Notes: generated by a model from the letters alone, not told the origin. A stretch of 64,000 bases of DNA from Methylococcaceae bacterium (GCA_016715325.1 JADKAL010000004.1:237695-301694), one strand, 5' to 3'; counted from the first letter of the stretch, positions 9,427 through 19,106 are shown. Numbers and translations are program-made.

Positions 9427-10886
9427 CTCCAACTTGGAGAACTACCGTGTACCGAAACATCTTGTGGCGTCCGGTATACTTGATCGGATCGGTCGAGTCT
9501 TTCGAGACGAAGAGGAATTACCCGCGTCCTCCGATTTAAGTCAACGCATTAATGAAGCATTGTGGACCTCCAGATTTTTGATTGTAGTTTGTTCGCCCAG
9601 GACGCCGGAATCAAGATGGGTGAATGAAGAAGTAATGCGCTTTCAAGCCCAAAGGGGCGGAGATCGGCTACTCGCTCTCCTGATCGAGGGCGAACCAAGC
9701 CAGTCATTTCCTCCCGCACTTCACGATTTCGAGCCACTTGCTGCAGATGTCAGACCTATAGAGGGCGAAAGCCTCCGGGCAGTCAAGAAAACTGCGCTGC
9801 TAAAACTACTAGCTGGTTTGCTCGGGGTGCAATATGACGATTTGCGACGCAGAGAAGAAGAACGTGCGCGTCGGCGGCTGGTCCAGATTGCAGGCGGATC
9901 AGCGTTGCTATCAATAATTTTTCTCGGGTTGTCAATATTTGCGGGGATGCAGTGGCAACGAGCAGAAAGAGAACTGAAGGTATCGAAAGCCCAGAATCTG
10001 GCTGCTCAGGCACAAATAGCGTTTAATACGACACCAAACAACGAAGAGTTTGGTACAGCAGGCCCAGAACGTGGTGTCTTGCTGGCACTGGAGTCTCTTA
10101 ATACCTATCCAACCATCGAAGGTGACTTGGTTCTTAGGACTGGCCTAAGAAACTCTCCGTGTTTCCGCTTGAGGTATCCATCGAAGAAGGAACAGAGTTA
10201 AAAAGCGTAGGGTCTGGAGGAAGCTGGATTCTTCTTCAAACAAACAAAGGACTATTTTCTCTCGCAAACAAACCTTGGACGCCAGTCCTACTGAAACGCA
10301 AACAAAACCCATGGTTTTGGCTAACGCTTCCGGCGAAGCAGTCGGACATCAAGTTCTCGCTAGCAGCTCTGACGGACAGGTATACGTTCTGGATTCGGAG
10401 GAAGGTCTAGGCGACTGGATTTTCGCGAGTGCGGCAATTCACCGCGCGAGTGACGGCAAAAAACTTGCTCTTTTGCCGCACGAATGGCCCATACAGCTCG
10501 CAGCTTTCAGCCCGGATGCCCGAAGGCTGGTTACCGTCACAGGCGAAGCAAGCATCGATGCATCAGACCCATCAGCTACGGCATTGGTTGGTAGCACTGT
10601 CCGCGTATGGGAAGTGCCTTCGGGACGCAAGATAACGGAAGTGTCGCTGGCTCATGACGGCGGGATTAATAATCCCTTGTTGAGCCCTGACGGCAATTGG
10701 CTTGCGACTATGAGCACAACTCCAAACGGAAGCAAGGTACTTCTTTGGCCACTCTGGCCTGAACTTCTTCGAAGCGAAGCTTGTAAGCGGTTGTCTAGTA
10801 ATTTGTCTCCATCTGAGTGGGAGACCTTCATTAAACTCAAGCCACAGCGAGAAACCTGCAGCAATCTTCCAATCGTAAGTGAGTAG
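9427..10886 (+). pseudogene. TIR-domain/WD40-repeat protein, 5'-truncated and frameshifted
   Basis: The open frame entering from the IS3 right end reads as the C-terminal half of a TIR domain ('SRFLIVVCSPRTPESRWVNEEVMRFQ', 'RLLALLIEGEP'). A linker with one transmembrane helix ('LLSIIFLGLSIFAGMQW') and the 'RGVLLALESLNTYPTIEGDLVLR' segment that normally precedes WD40 blades follow. The reading then changes frame near 10150 and again near 10300 and continues as WD40 sequence ('LVGSTVRVWEVPSG', 'LLSPDGNWLA'). It ends in the usual 'EACKRLSSNLSPSEW' tail. The missing N-terminus and two frameshifts make it a pseudogene. Such TIR-WD40 proteins are membrane-linked signalling or defence candidates. 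Confidence 0.82.
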
Positions 10887-11277
10887 GTAAAATCACTTTA
10901 ATTCAAACGAATGGCAAGGTTCGCTCACACAATAAGGAGCTGCACCAGAGTGCAATAATCATCGCGATTGGTAAAATTTTTAGTTATGAATAACTGATTT
11001 CCAAAATTGACCTGTCATGCATTTGACTATTAGCAGTTTTTTTTTGCCTAATAACTTTCGTCCTTAAAAGCGGACGGTCAATTGAGCATTTGTTTATTTA
11101 ACCCAGACATGTTTGTGCCGGAGACTATTTTATTAAGTATGGATTTTGCCCCACGGTGTTTCTTCGGTCGGATAAAACCAATCACAGCCAGCTTATTAAT
11201 CACTACTCACGAATCCCAAAACACTAAGCTTGTATGGTAATCCCCGATCATTAGCGAACTACGATGTAACCAAATGT
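10887..11277. other. Intergenic stretch without a recognisable gene
   Basis: About 390 AT-rich bases between the TIR-WD40 pseudogene and the convergent two-component operon. A weak CGTCC/GGACG hairpin lies near 11059-11076. No coding frame, tRNA or convincing promoter was seen. Confidence 0.5.
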
Positions 11278-12030
11278 CTAATTTAGACTCGCTAAGACAT
11301 CGCGTAAGGGTTGCAGATAATCAGGCCCAACGTCCAATTCGGTGGGGCAATGTTTAAAGCTGACCTTATAGACCGAATTTTCACCGATGCGCGGCATTTC
11401 CCGGCGTACTTGATCCAGATTAACCAGATTCCGCCGATGGATTTGGAAAAACCCTTGTTCCACCCATTCTTTTAACGTGCTATTGACACCGTCGAGTATC
11501 TCACCATGCGTTAAGCCGATTTTAACGCTATTGATGCCGTTATTTTTTTGGATGTAGAGAATCTCATCCCGGCAGACGTATTCGGTGCAATAGCTTTCGT
11601 TAATTCGATGCCGGATTGCGACGCGCTTTGATTTCGGGTTGCTGTGAAAGTGTTCACGTATCCATTTCAGGGTCGGTTCGATCGTAACGTTATCAAAAGG
11701 CTTAACCAGATAATTGATGGGAAACGATTGGAAGGCTTCTATCGCATACTCCTGGTAGCCGGTCACAAAAACAATCCAGGGCTTTTGGGGTAACCGGCTG
11801 AGGTTAAGGGCAAAATCTAATCCGGCCCGTTTGCTCTCGGTTTCGATGTCAATATCCAAAAAAATACCCTCAATGTCTGGATTATTTTGGATGGTTTCCC
11901 AACCTTTTACTGTACTTTCAACACTAGCGACGACTTTAAAATCGAGGTGATGATTTTGCAGCAGTGTACGTAAATAATTGCGCGCCAATGGCTCATCGTC
12001 AACGATCAATACGCGGTGCATCGTTACCAT
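11278..12030 (-). CDS. LytTR-family response regulator
   Basis: 250 residues. The N-terminal receiver domain starts 'MHRVLIVDDEPLARNYLRTLL' with the acidic pair D-D at the start. The phospho-acceptor Asp lies in 'IEGIFLDIDIE' and the conserved Lys in 'INYLVKPFD'. The C-terminal LytTR DNA-binding domain includes 'ILYIQKNNGINSVKIGLTHGE' and 'FFQIHRRNLVNLDQV'. The gene overlaps the end of the upstream sensor kinase gene by 7 bases, so the two are one operon. LytTR regulators usually bind direct repeats at promoters of cell-envelope or virulence genes; no target can be named here. Confidence 0.93.
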   Translation of the reverse strand: MVTMHRVLIVDDEPLARNYLRTLLQNHHLDFKVVASVESTVKGWETIQNNPDIEGIFLDIDIETESKRAGLDFALNLSRLPQKPWIVFVTGYQEYAIEAFQSFPINYLVKPFDNVTIEPTLKWIREHFHSNPKSKRVAIRHRINESYCTEYVCRDEILYIQKNNGINSVKIGLTHGEILDGVNSTLKEWVEQGFFQIHRRNLVNLDQVRREMPRIGENSVYKVSFKHCPTELDVGPDYLQPLRDVLASLN

Positions 12031-13346
12031 GATTTATCCCTTTTCGGCAGGGTTAAGGTTATTTTGGTGCCGCTATTTGACTGACTTTCTATAACCATTT
12101 TTGCAACGCCGTCGAAAGCAAGTTTTAAACTTTCGTTCAGTTGGTACAATCCGTTACCGCTACCACGTTCTGAATGGACGGGCTGCTTGCCCAGCAATTT
12201 TAATTGGTCATCGGGTATACCGCAGCCATTATCGGTTATGTCCAGGATGATCCAATGATCACCGATATGCGAGTTGATAGTGATGTCTAAACACTCCAAT
12301 TGTCCGCGTCGGCCATGCAAAAATGCATTGATGATTAATGTTAACAGGCAATGTGGCGGGACATAGCATGAAAGCCATTCGCCTGCCACCTCATAATGAA
12401 ATCGGAATGCGTCTGGAAAACGTAACCGTTGCAATTCAAGATATTTCTCTGCACGGGCTAACTCCTCAGTTAAGGTTATTGAATTGGCCTTTGCGGTCTC
12501 GCGGGTTTCATCCAAAAACCGGGCAAGTTTTATTACGAATGCCGACGCTTTCTCCGGACAGTTATCGTTAATTAACGCATTGATACCATTCAGGACATTG
12601 TTAATAAAATGCGGCTCAATCTGTGCTTGCAAGGCGCGCAGCTCGGCTTGTTGAGCTTGTGCGACTAAACTTTCACGTTCCAGATCTTTTATGACCGACA
12701 GAAACAACAAGCAACCCAAACAGTTGACTATAGTTTCGGGTAGAACTGTTTCCAGTATTGTTGCAAAGGCAACAGAACGCGGGTCGCTGAGTAAAACAAC
12801 CATTGACTTCTGCATTGCCGTTACAACTAATATGACGATAACCGTACCAAACGGTTGGGAAGCTTTCTGCCAATAATGTCGCGCCAATCCTGAGACCAAC
12901 CCTATAACGACAGTCGCCAAACCACTGGATAGACCCACGAAGCCACCAACTAGATAACGCTCCCAGCCAGCCATCAAGCCCGCTCCTAATCCCACCCAAG
13001 GGCCTGCAATTAATCCGGCAGAGATTATTGTCATATCCCGAAAACTCAGTATCGCTTGTAACTGTTGCAAACCACCGGGGAGTTTGTCGACAGTATCAGC
13101 CAAGATACCGTTTTGGCTGGCATCCACCACGATGCCTAAATGGGTGCCGATTATTGCGAGGACGCCGAAAAAAAAGGCAGTAATAAAGCGGTATCGCCAA
13201 TATCTCGCCGAGCCTCGCAACGCATGCCTAAACCATTTTAAACGAATAGCCACATACGTTATAACAACGACAACACAAGCGCGTTGCAGCAATATCGGGG
13301 TATTGTCCAGCCAATGCAACAGTAGATCTAAGGAAAAAGGATTCAT
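12024..13346 (-). CDS. LytS-type sensor histidine kinase
   Basis: 440 residues. The N-terminal half is strongly hydrophobic with about six membrane segments resembling the 5TMR-LYT sensor domain. The C-terminal half is a His_kinase/HATPase pair. The phospho-acceptor is in 'LQAQIEPHFINNVLNGI', the N-box in 'LDITDNGCGIPDD' and the G-box in 'GSGNGLYQLNESL'. It is encoded just upstream of and overlapping the LytTR regulator, with which it should form a phosphorelay. The divergent neighbour across a ~230-bp gap is the glycine-rich-domain/lipoprotein cluster, which is a possible regulatory target. Confidence 0.93.
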   Translation of the reverse strand: MNPFSLDLLLHWLDNTPILLQRACVVVVITYVAIRLKWFRHALRGSARYWRYRFITAFFFGVLAIIGTHLGIVVDASQNGILADTVDKLPGGLQQLQAILSFRDMTIISAGLIAGPWVGLGAGLMAGWERYLVGGFVGLSSGLATVVIGLVSGLARHYWQKASQPFGTVIVILVVTAMQKSMVVLLSDPRSVAFATILETVLPETIVNCLGCLLFLSVIKDLERESLVAQAQQAELRALQAQIEPHFINNVLNGINALINDNCPEKASAFVIKLARFLDETRETAKANSITLTEELARAEKYLELQRLRFPDAFRFHYEVAGEWLSCYVPPHCLLTLIINAFLHGRRGQLECLDITINSHIGDHWIILDITDNGCGIPDDQLKLLGKQPVHSERGSGNGLYQLNESLKLAFDGVAKMVIESQSNSGTKITLTLPKRDKSW

Positions 13347-13579
13347 ACAAAATCGTATCAGGCACGTAAAAAATACGCTGGTATCTTAGCAATTTCCACT
13401 CAGCTATGGGCAGCTTTTAACAGCCAAAATCGGTGTTTTGGCATTCTGTATCGGCTTTTTAAAACAACCTTATGACAACGAATCTTTCATGACGGATCAT
13501 AGATCTAACAAAAAATTTCTTGGCTTTGGAAATGGATTGGCAATTTGTTTTATAAACATTAATGCAATAAGGAGGCGAT

Positions 13580-14191
13580 ATGATTATGAATGTATTAGCT
13601 GTCTTACTGATTTGGGCAATAGTGTCCGGATTGATTGCCATGTGGAGCCAAACGCCTAAGCAACTTAAGTTTATCCAAAACTACCCGTTTCATCCAGGTA
13701 TTAAGGCAAATCTCAGTAAGCGACATCCAGATTTTACGGGAGAACAAGTCGAGCAAGTATTCCAAGGACTAAGAGATTACTTTTATGCCTGCCAGAAAGC
13801 CAACGGCTCGATGGTCGCAATGCCTTCGCGCATTGTTGATGATGCTTGGCATGAATTTATCTTGTATACCCGTGAGTACGAAAGATTCTGTAAACAGGCT
13901 TTTAATCGATTTTTACACCATAACCCGTCAGACGGTATGAAATCTAACTCGTCAGTTCCTGAAAGCCTAAAACGAGCATGGCGCTTCTCATGTGAACAAG
14001 TGGGTATGGAGCCACAAAAGGCGACGTCGTTACCCTTATTGTTTGCATTGGACACACTATTTGAAATCCCAGACGGGTTTAAATACAGCTTTGATTGTAT
14101 TTCTAAAAATGATGGTTATTGTGTCAGTGATTTTAACTGTGGCGGCGGAGGTTGTGGTGGAGGATGCGGTGGGTGTGGAGGTGGCTGTTAA
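13580..14191 (+). CDS. Glycine-rich-domain protein with Cys/Gly-repeat tail
   Basis: 203 residues, started at the ATG following an AAGGAGG ribosome-binding site. One N-terminal membrane helix (about residues 3-22) precedes a globular part carrying 'VFQGLRDYF' and 'MPSRIVDDAWHEFILYTREYERFCKQAF'. That pattern is typical of the 'glycine-rich domain-containing protein' (GRDP-like) family. The protein ends in an 18-residue tail made almost only of Cys and Gly, rich in codons for GGC/TGT. Biochemical role is unknown to me; the Cys-Gly tail suggests metal binding or covalent cross-linking (inference). A paralogue split by an IS lies at 15787. The gene leads a run of small lipoprotein genes. Confidence 0.75.
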   Translation: MIMNVLAVLLIWAIVSGLIAMWSQTPKQLKFIQNYPFHPGIKANLSKRHPDFTGEQVEQVFQGLRDYFYACQKANGSMVAMPSRIVDDAWHEFILYTREYERFCKQAFNRFLHHNPSDGMKSNSSVPESLKRAWRFSCEQVGMEPQKATSLPLLFALDTLFEIPDGFKYSFDCISKNDGYCVSDFNCGGGGCGGGCGGCGGGC

Positions 14192-14288
14192 ATTTAACTG
14201 TATAAGATCGTATAGAAAACTTTCAACTTCACTATTTAATATCGTCAATATTTGAGCATTATTTAAAATAAAGTAAAGGAGAAACATT

Positions 14289-14735
14289 ATGGAAATTAAA
14301 AATACTTCTAAATTTGGCATTTCGATTTTATTGGTTATTCCACTGGCAATCATAGGTTGCTCAGCTTCAGGCCCAGCATTTAAACCGGTCAATCCTATCC
14401 CATACGATAAAGGCGTTGTCTATATCTACCGTGAACCCAGTTTTGCGGGTAGCGGCGTATATGGCACGGTAACGGCAAATAAAATGCCGATTACCAAAAT
14501 CAAAAACGGCGGATATTTTCCCTTTATTGCAAACCCTGGCAATGTCCATTTTGAAGTTAGCACTGAAACCACGAATGAGGCCGATGTCACCGTAGAAGTA
14601 GGTAAAGAAAAATACTTGAAAACAACAGTTGGCATGGGGTTACTGGTAGGCCATCTGAATTTTTCGGAAGTCTCCCCTGAAATTGGAAAACGGGAGATCA
14701 GTGAATGCAAATTACTTGAGCCAATAACACCATGA
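14289..14735 (+). CDS. DUF2846-like lipoprotein
   Basis: 148 residues with a type II signal peptide (hydrophobic run then lipobox 'AIIGC', Cys about residue 22). The mature part carries 'GVVYIYREPSFAGSGVYGTVTANKMPITKIKNGGYF', the pattern of DUF2846 beta-sandwich lipoproteins. A GGAGAAAC ribosome-binding site precedes the ATG. The stop overlaps the next start by four bases (ATGA), so it is coupled to the following lipoprotein. Presumably membrane-anchored at the periplasm; function unknown. Confidence 0.72.
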   Translation: MEIKNTSKFGISILLVIPLAIIGCSASGPAFKPVNPIPYDKGVVYIYREPSFAGSGVYGTVTANKMPITKIKNGGYFPFIANPGNVHFEVSTETTNEADVTVEVGKEKYLKTTVGMGLLVGHLNFSEVSPEIGKREISECKLLEPITP

Positions 14736-15076
14736 AAAAATACATATTTTTAATGGTCTTTCCGGTTTTGATTCAACTGTTGCTTATCGGTTGTGTTGAA
14801 CATATATACAAACCGGGGTCAGAACAAAACCCGTTGAACCACATAAAATTAGGCCAAACCTACGGAGAAATGGTGAAAATACTCGGTGAGCCGGATCAAA
14901 GCCAAAGCGAGGACCGTATGGGTATTGAAACGCTCATTTTGTTTTTACCCCTATGGGGTTTGGTTGAATTGGCAGCAGATTTTAATCCCAGCATGATGCA
15001 AATTTATACGTACAACAAATGGGGGGCTGTTACGGTAGACAATCACAATCATGTCATCCGAGTTGAAGCAAAATGA
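14732..15076 (+). CDS. Small lipoprotein, SmpA/BamE-like pattern
   Basis: 114 residues with a lipoprotein signal peptide ending in 'LLLIGC'. The mature part contains 'LNHIKLGQTYGEMVKILGEPDQ', which resembles the helix-turn pattern ('G.t..eV...lG.P') of SmpA/OmlA-fold lipoproteins. A hydrophobic stretch and a final beta hairpin ('IYTYNKWGAVTVDNHNHVIRV') follow. It is translationally coupled to the DUF2846-like gene. Family assignment is by pattern only. Confidence 0.6.
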   Translation: MKKYIFLMVFPVLIQLLLIGCVEHIYKPGSEQNPLNHIKLGQTYGEMVKILGEPDQSQSEDRMGIETLILFLPLWGLVELAADFNPSMMQIYTYNKWGAVTVDNHNHVIRVEAK

Positions 15077-15111
15077 CCTGATACCAATTCTATATCAAGG
15101 AGGATGAAAGG

Positions 15112-15744
15112 ATGTTTTCACATAAAAGCACATATTTATTAGCCCTATTAACACTCTGCATCACTGGATGCTCAATCAAAGCGTATGACGGCTTAAAACT
15201 GCCGGACGACCAAGTGGCAACCGTGACCCTTAAAACACCGGCAGCGGCTTATGTTCCGTTACTTTGGGTTTTTCCATTGAACATGTTGACATGGTTTGCG
15301 GATGATTGGAGAGAAACAGCATGGACTGACGATATTACTATTGATACCAATAACGTGGATTTAACAGATAGAGAAACGCGCATCGCCGAAGATTGGTTGC
15401 CGCGATACTGGTAAGGAAAAGTACTGGAAAACAAAGTCGAACTAGATCGATTTAAAACACTGAAATTAAAACCAGGCCGTTATCAGATTAATACTGATAG
15501 TTCGTCCTTGTTAGGAACACCTACACCCAAAACGTTATCCGAAAAAAGCAGTTCAAATTGCGAAAGACCTACTTGTGATGACAATTATTATTTAGCTGTA
15601 GCCAACGAATGCCAATTAAATGTCCTCTTAGAAGCTGGACAGCGATACGAGATTTTTATAAGAAAACATAAGTTAACGTTGCTTAACGTTAATAAGCAAC
15701 TTGAAATAAAGGCTAAGTGTATTCGTTATTCGTATTATCGATGA
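15112..15744 (+). pseudogene. Lipoprotein interrupted by an in-frame stop (paralogue of 17593)
   Basis: Starts at an ATG with an AAGGAGG ribosome-binding site and a signal peptide ending 'CITGCSIKAYDGLKLPDDQVATVTLK'-like sequence. After 100 codons a single TAA (15412-15414) interrupts the frame. The same frame then continues with 'ELDRFKTLKLKPGRY' and 'LEAGQRYEIFIRKHKL' to 15744. The intact paralogue at 17593 has 'LNRFKTVLVKPGE' and 'NKHYAVFIRKKEL' at matching positions, so both halves belong to one gene. Unless the stop is read through, only a truncated lipoprotein is made. Confidence 0.82.
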
Positions 15745-16150
15745 AAAACAAAGTGATACTTTTATAAACAAGATGGAGGTGTTGTTATGGCGGGAGTTTA
15801 TGTTTTGGTTGTGTTAATCGGATTGATGGTATTGGTATCGTTTTCAGAGAACAAGGATAAGAAAACACACCTAGTTTTTATTAAGAGCTTCAGATTCAGT
15901 TCCGATCTGATAGCTAAACTGCAAAAGAAGTATCCGAATTTAACTGAGGAACAAGTAGCTCTGGTTTTTCAAGGGTTAAGGGATTATTTTACGATGTGCT
16001 TCCAAGCGAAAGGCTGCAAGGTTGCAATGCCTTCACGGATCGTCGATGAGACATGGCATGAATTCATTTTATTCTCGCGTGATTACGCTGGGTTTTGCCA
16101 AAATGCCTTCGGCTATTTCTTGCACCATAATCCTAGCCCCCCCCTTACTA

Positions 16151-17270
16151 GTGTAACGTCCTCAACATATCTTTAGCTTTGTCTACTTTAGCCAAGATCG
16201 TCTCTGGTTTGGCTGTCCAATGGTAAGGTTTTGGGTTGCTATTGCGGTGGTCGAGATACTCCTGTATCGCTGTTTTGAGGTCGTCAACACTGTGGAAAAC
16301 ACCACGCCGGATACGTTCCTCGGTAATGTCCCGGAAGAAACGCTCGACTAAGTTGAGCCATGAGGCCGAGTTGGCGTGAAGTGTAAGTGGAACCGGGGAT
16401 GCTGGGCCAGCCAGTCCTTTACTTCGGCATGTTTGTGCGTCGCATAGTTGTCGACGATCAAATGCAATGCCAAGGTTTTGTCAGTTCGCCGGTCAATTGT
16501 CTTCAGGAACTTGAGGAACTCGTCGTGGCGGTGCCTGGGCTGGCATTGCCCAATCACCGTTCCGGTCTGCACGTCGAGTGCCGCAAACAAAGTTGTGGTG
16601 CCATGTCGCTTATAATCGTGCGTCATCGTCCCGCATTTTCCCGGCTTCATCGGCAGGCCGGGTTGGCTACGATCTAGCGCCTGGATTTGGCTTTTCTCGT
16701 CGACGGAAAACACGATGGCCTTCTCCGGTGGGTCCAGGTAAAGGCCCACGACATCGCGCAACTTTTCGGCGAACAGCGGGTCGTTCGAAACCTAAAGCCC
16801 TTCACTTGATGGGGCTTCAGTTTGTGCTCCCGCCAGATGCCGTGCACCGCCATCCGGGAAATGCCGACCTGCTCCGCCATCGTCCGGCAACTCCACTGCG
16901 TCGCGGCAGCCGGTTTACCGGTCAATGTCAAGGCCAGGACTTCGGACTTTGTCAGTCGGCAGCGGCGGTATCCGCGACGGGCGGGTCTTGCCTTTCTTGA
17001 GCCCTTCAACACCACTTTCGAGATAGCGATTCCGCCACTTGTTCAAGGTCGGGTTGCTGACCCCCAACGTTGCCATAATGACCGTTGTTGACAAGCCCTC
17101 GGCGGTCATCAGTACCATTCTAGCCCGTAGTCTTTGTTTTAGCCCCAACAGACCGGCTCTTCACCCAGCGTTCCAGTTCTGTTCGATCCTCTTCAATCAG
17201 TGTAATTTTCATTGGCGTTCTCATGGACACCAATTGTATCATATCTTAATGTTTGTTGAGGACGTTACAC
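16151..17270 (-). mobile_element. IS630-family insertion sequence
   Basis: 1120 bp with terminal inverted repeats GTGTAACGTCCTCAACA at both ends, flanked by the TA target duplication (16149-16150 and 17271-17272) that is diagnostic for IS630/Tc1-type insertions. It lies inside a glycine-rich-domain gene. Its transposase is frameshifted, so it is probably immobile unless helped in trans. Confidence 0.93.
16160..17224 (-). pseudogene. IS630-family transposase, multiply frameshifted
   Basis: Reading from 17224 leftward, four frame segments are needed to follow the protein. The N-terminus is 'MRTPMKITLIEEDRTELERW'. Next is an HTH part ('TTVIMATLGVSNPTLNKWRNRYL'), then a second HTH ('MAEQVGISRMAVHGIWREHKL'), then the catalytic part. 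That part shows '[14 protein letters not shown]' (first Asp) and '[13 protein letters not shown]' (second Asp). A final segment in another frame includes the 'LNLVERFF' Glu motif. The order matches a full DDE transposase, but the repeated frame changes indicate decay. Confidence 0.85.
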
Positions 17271-17592
17271 TAGGTTAACCGATAGAACATACGCATTAAC
17301 CCAGGCATGGGATTTAGCGTGCAAGTTGGCAAACAGCAACCCGAAAAAAACACAAAAACTGCCTTTGCTGTTCAGGATCGATGAAGAATTGGCAATTCCG
17401 GGCGGGATGAAATACTCAACCGATTTCGATCCAACCGATTACTATGAAAATGCGAATGACATCGGGGAAGTCGATGTCCCTACTTGTGCGTGAGCCCCTC
17501 AAAACAATTTTTTAATCGAAATCACGCTTAGACACCCCGCAATTTTTACGGAAAAGAATTCTTAATGGTTAGGCACAATAAGGAGATAGCCT

Positions 17593-18234
17593 ATGAAGCC
17601 AATAACATACAAAGGATTGTTGCTAATTGCAGTAGTAGCCATTTCCGGCTGTACCGTCAAAGCGTACCAAGGCTTAGATTTACCGGAGGATCAACTGGCT
17701 ACGGTGAGTTTAAAAGCCCCCACGATTTCCTTAATCCCCTTATTTTGGATTTTTCCGCTGAACATGTTAGCTTGGTTAGACGATGATTGGTACGAGACAA
17801 CCATGATGGATCATGTGCAGGTCAATGATATTACTCTAAATCGATTTAAAACAGTACTTGTCAAGCCCGGTGAAATTGATTTCTATGCGATGCAAAAACA
17901 TATTATAGGCAAGAGCCAAATCGGGGGAACCCGATACAGTTATGGAAGCTGCACATGTACCGAGACAGAAGGCAAAGATAAGAAGAAAGAAAAAAAATGT
18001 GAAAAAATAGTAACAAGCACAAGTGACTATATTATAACGGCCAGAGACGAAAAATGCCGTTTATTTTATCCCGTTCAAGCTAACAAGCACTACGCAGTAT
18101 TCATCAGGAAAAAAGAACTTTCGCTACAAGATGAAAGCGGAAATATCCTGGAATCAACCGCGTGTGGGTACGGCTCGGATTATACTTATGACACGACCGA
18201 GTCATCCAGCTGTACAGAAAGCTGCTCATATTAA
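17593..18234 (+). CDS. Lipoprotein with Cys-rich C-terminus (intact paralogue of 15112)
   Basis: 213 residues, with an AAGGAG ribosome-binding site 6-7 bases upstream of the ATG. The signal peptide ends in the lipobox 'AISGC'. The mature protein has a hydrophobic 'LIPLFWIFPLNMLAWLDDDWYET' segment, a Lys-rich loop with 'CTCTE', and a Cys/Ser/Tyr-rich tail. The 'TVKAYQGLDLPEDQLATVSLK' start resembles lipoproteins whose mature part opens with a beta strand. Function is unrecognised. Its recurrence next to each glycine-rich-domain gene suggests the two families work together (inference). Confidence 0.72.
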   Translation: MKPITYKGLLLIAVVAISGCTVKAYQGLDLPEDQLATVSLKAPTISLIPLFWIFPLNMLAWLDDDWYETTMMDHVQVNDITLNRFKTVLVKPGEIDFYAMQKHIIGKSQIGGTRYSYGSCTCTETEGKDKKKEKKCEKIVTSTSDYIITARDEKCRLFYPVQANKHYAVFIRKKELSLQDESGNILESTACGYGSDYTYDTTESSSCTESCSY

Positions 18235-18387
18235 AGAGGTTCTGTATAAGTCGCTTCCGTTTGTCGTTGAAGAATTTAATCAGAGATTCTATAAGCTAAT
18301 TGCAGGTATGTTTAAACGAATGCGGTTTATGTGCAAGTTACTTTCTTAATTGCAAAAAAACGGTATTTCGCAATGCAATTAGGTGTT

Positions 18388-18417
18388 TTGACATATATCA
18401 ATATCTTCAAAAATAAT
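18388..18417 (+). promoter_or_regulatory. Candidate sigma-70 promoter upstream of the 18559 lipoprotein
   Basis: TTGACA (18388-18393) is followed after an 18-base spacer by AATAAT (18412-18417), within a ~320-bp stretch that holds no gene. A 10-bp inverted repeat (18437-18446 with 18464-18473, AAGCTGTTAC/GTGACAGCTT) lies just downstream, between the promoter and the lipoprotein start. It could be an operator or leader hairpin. Confidence 0.4.
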
Positions 18418-18558
18418 CCTGCCTATAATCAAAAGCAAGCTGTTACATGATGCTGATTCCTTTGTGACAGCTTGAAGTTATTTAAAGAACATTTGGTGCT
18501 ATGCAAAAAATCGAGTAACACCGGAATTTAAAGAAAATAAATAAACAGGAGGTTTTTA

Positions 18559-18969
18559 ATGAAAAAGTACATTGCACTTAGCATGGTCTCTTTAATGCTA
18601 TTAAATGCTTGCGCGACGATCATCAGCGGTGAAACCGACAAGGTGGCATTTACCGCAGTCCCTGAAAACGCAACATTCCTCATTAAGAATGAAGCAGGTC
18701 AATCCGTGCATGAAGGTAAAACACCTGCAACCGTTATGCTGGATCGAGGGAATGGTTACTTTGCTGGTCAAACTTACCAAGTCGAATTCTCAGCACAGGA
18801 CTATATCAGTCAAACTCAGAAGCTAGATACTTCAATGAACGGCTGGTATTTGGGAAACCTTATCTTCGGTGGTTTGATCGGTTTTTTGGTTGTTGATCCT
18901 GCAACAGGCGCAATGTGGGATTTACCAGAAAAAATGGATGTAAAACTTACAACTCGGATATCCAATTAA
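18559..18969 (+). CDS. Small lipoprotein ('CATIISG' family)
   Basis: 136 residues, preceded by an AGGAGG ribosome-binding site. The signal peptide ends 'LMLLNAC' and the mature part opens 'ATIISGETDKVAFTAVPENATFLI'. This opening is common to many small proteobacterial lipoproteins with a PEGA-like beta-sandwich. A Gly-rich hydrophobic stretch ('GNLIFGGLIGFLVVDPATGAMW') near the C-terminus is also usual for that group. It is the last gene of the lipoprotein cluster. Role unknown. Confidence 0.7.
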   Translation: MKKYIALSMVSLMLLNACATIISGETDKVAFTAVPENATFLIKNEAGQSVHEGKTPATVMLDRGNGYFAGQTYQVEFSAQDYISQTQKLDTSMNGWYLGNLIFGGLIGFLVVDPATGAMWDLPEKMDVKLTTRISN

Positions 18970-19106
18970 ATTCCTTATTGGAAGTAAATTCTGGTTTTTG
19001 AAAAATGCAATATAATTAACTTCCAATAGGTTAGAAGTTGTTATGAGAGATTTATGGGTTGTTATTAGTTCTAAAAATTAAGGTAATTCTGAAGATTTAA
19101 ATTTCA

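Larger units (their letters stand above)
15787..17493 (+). pseudogene. Glycine-rich-domain protein paralogue split by an IS630 element
   Basis: The 5' part (15787-16150) encodes a membrane helix and 'VFQGLRDYFTMCFQAKG' / 'MPSRIVDETWHEFILFSRDYAGFCQNAF', closely matching the protein at 13580. The IS630-type element at 16151-17270 interrupts it at a duplicated TA. Joining across the element restores the frame. The 3' part (17273-17493) reads 'KLPLLFRIDEELAIPGGMKYS', matching 'SLPLLFALDTLFEIPDGFKYS' of the paralogue, and ends without the Cys/Gly tail. Without the insertion it would encode about 195 residues. Confidence 0.88.
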
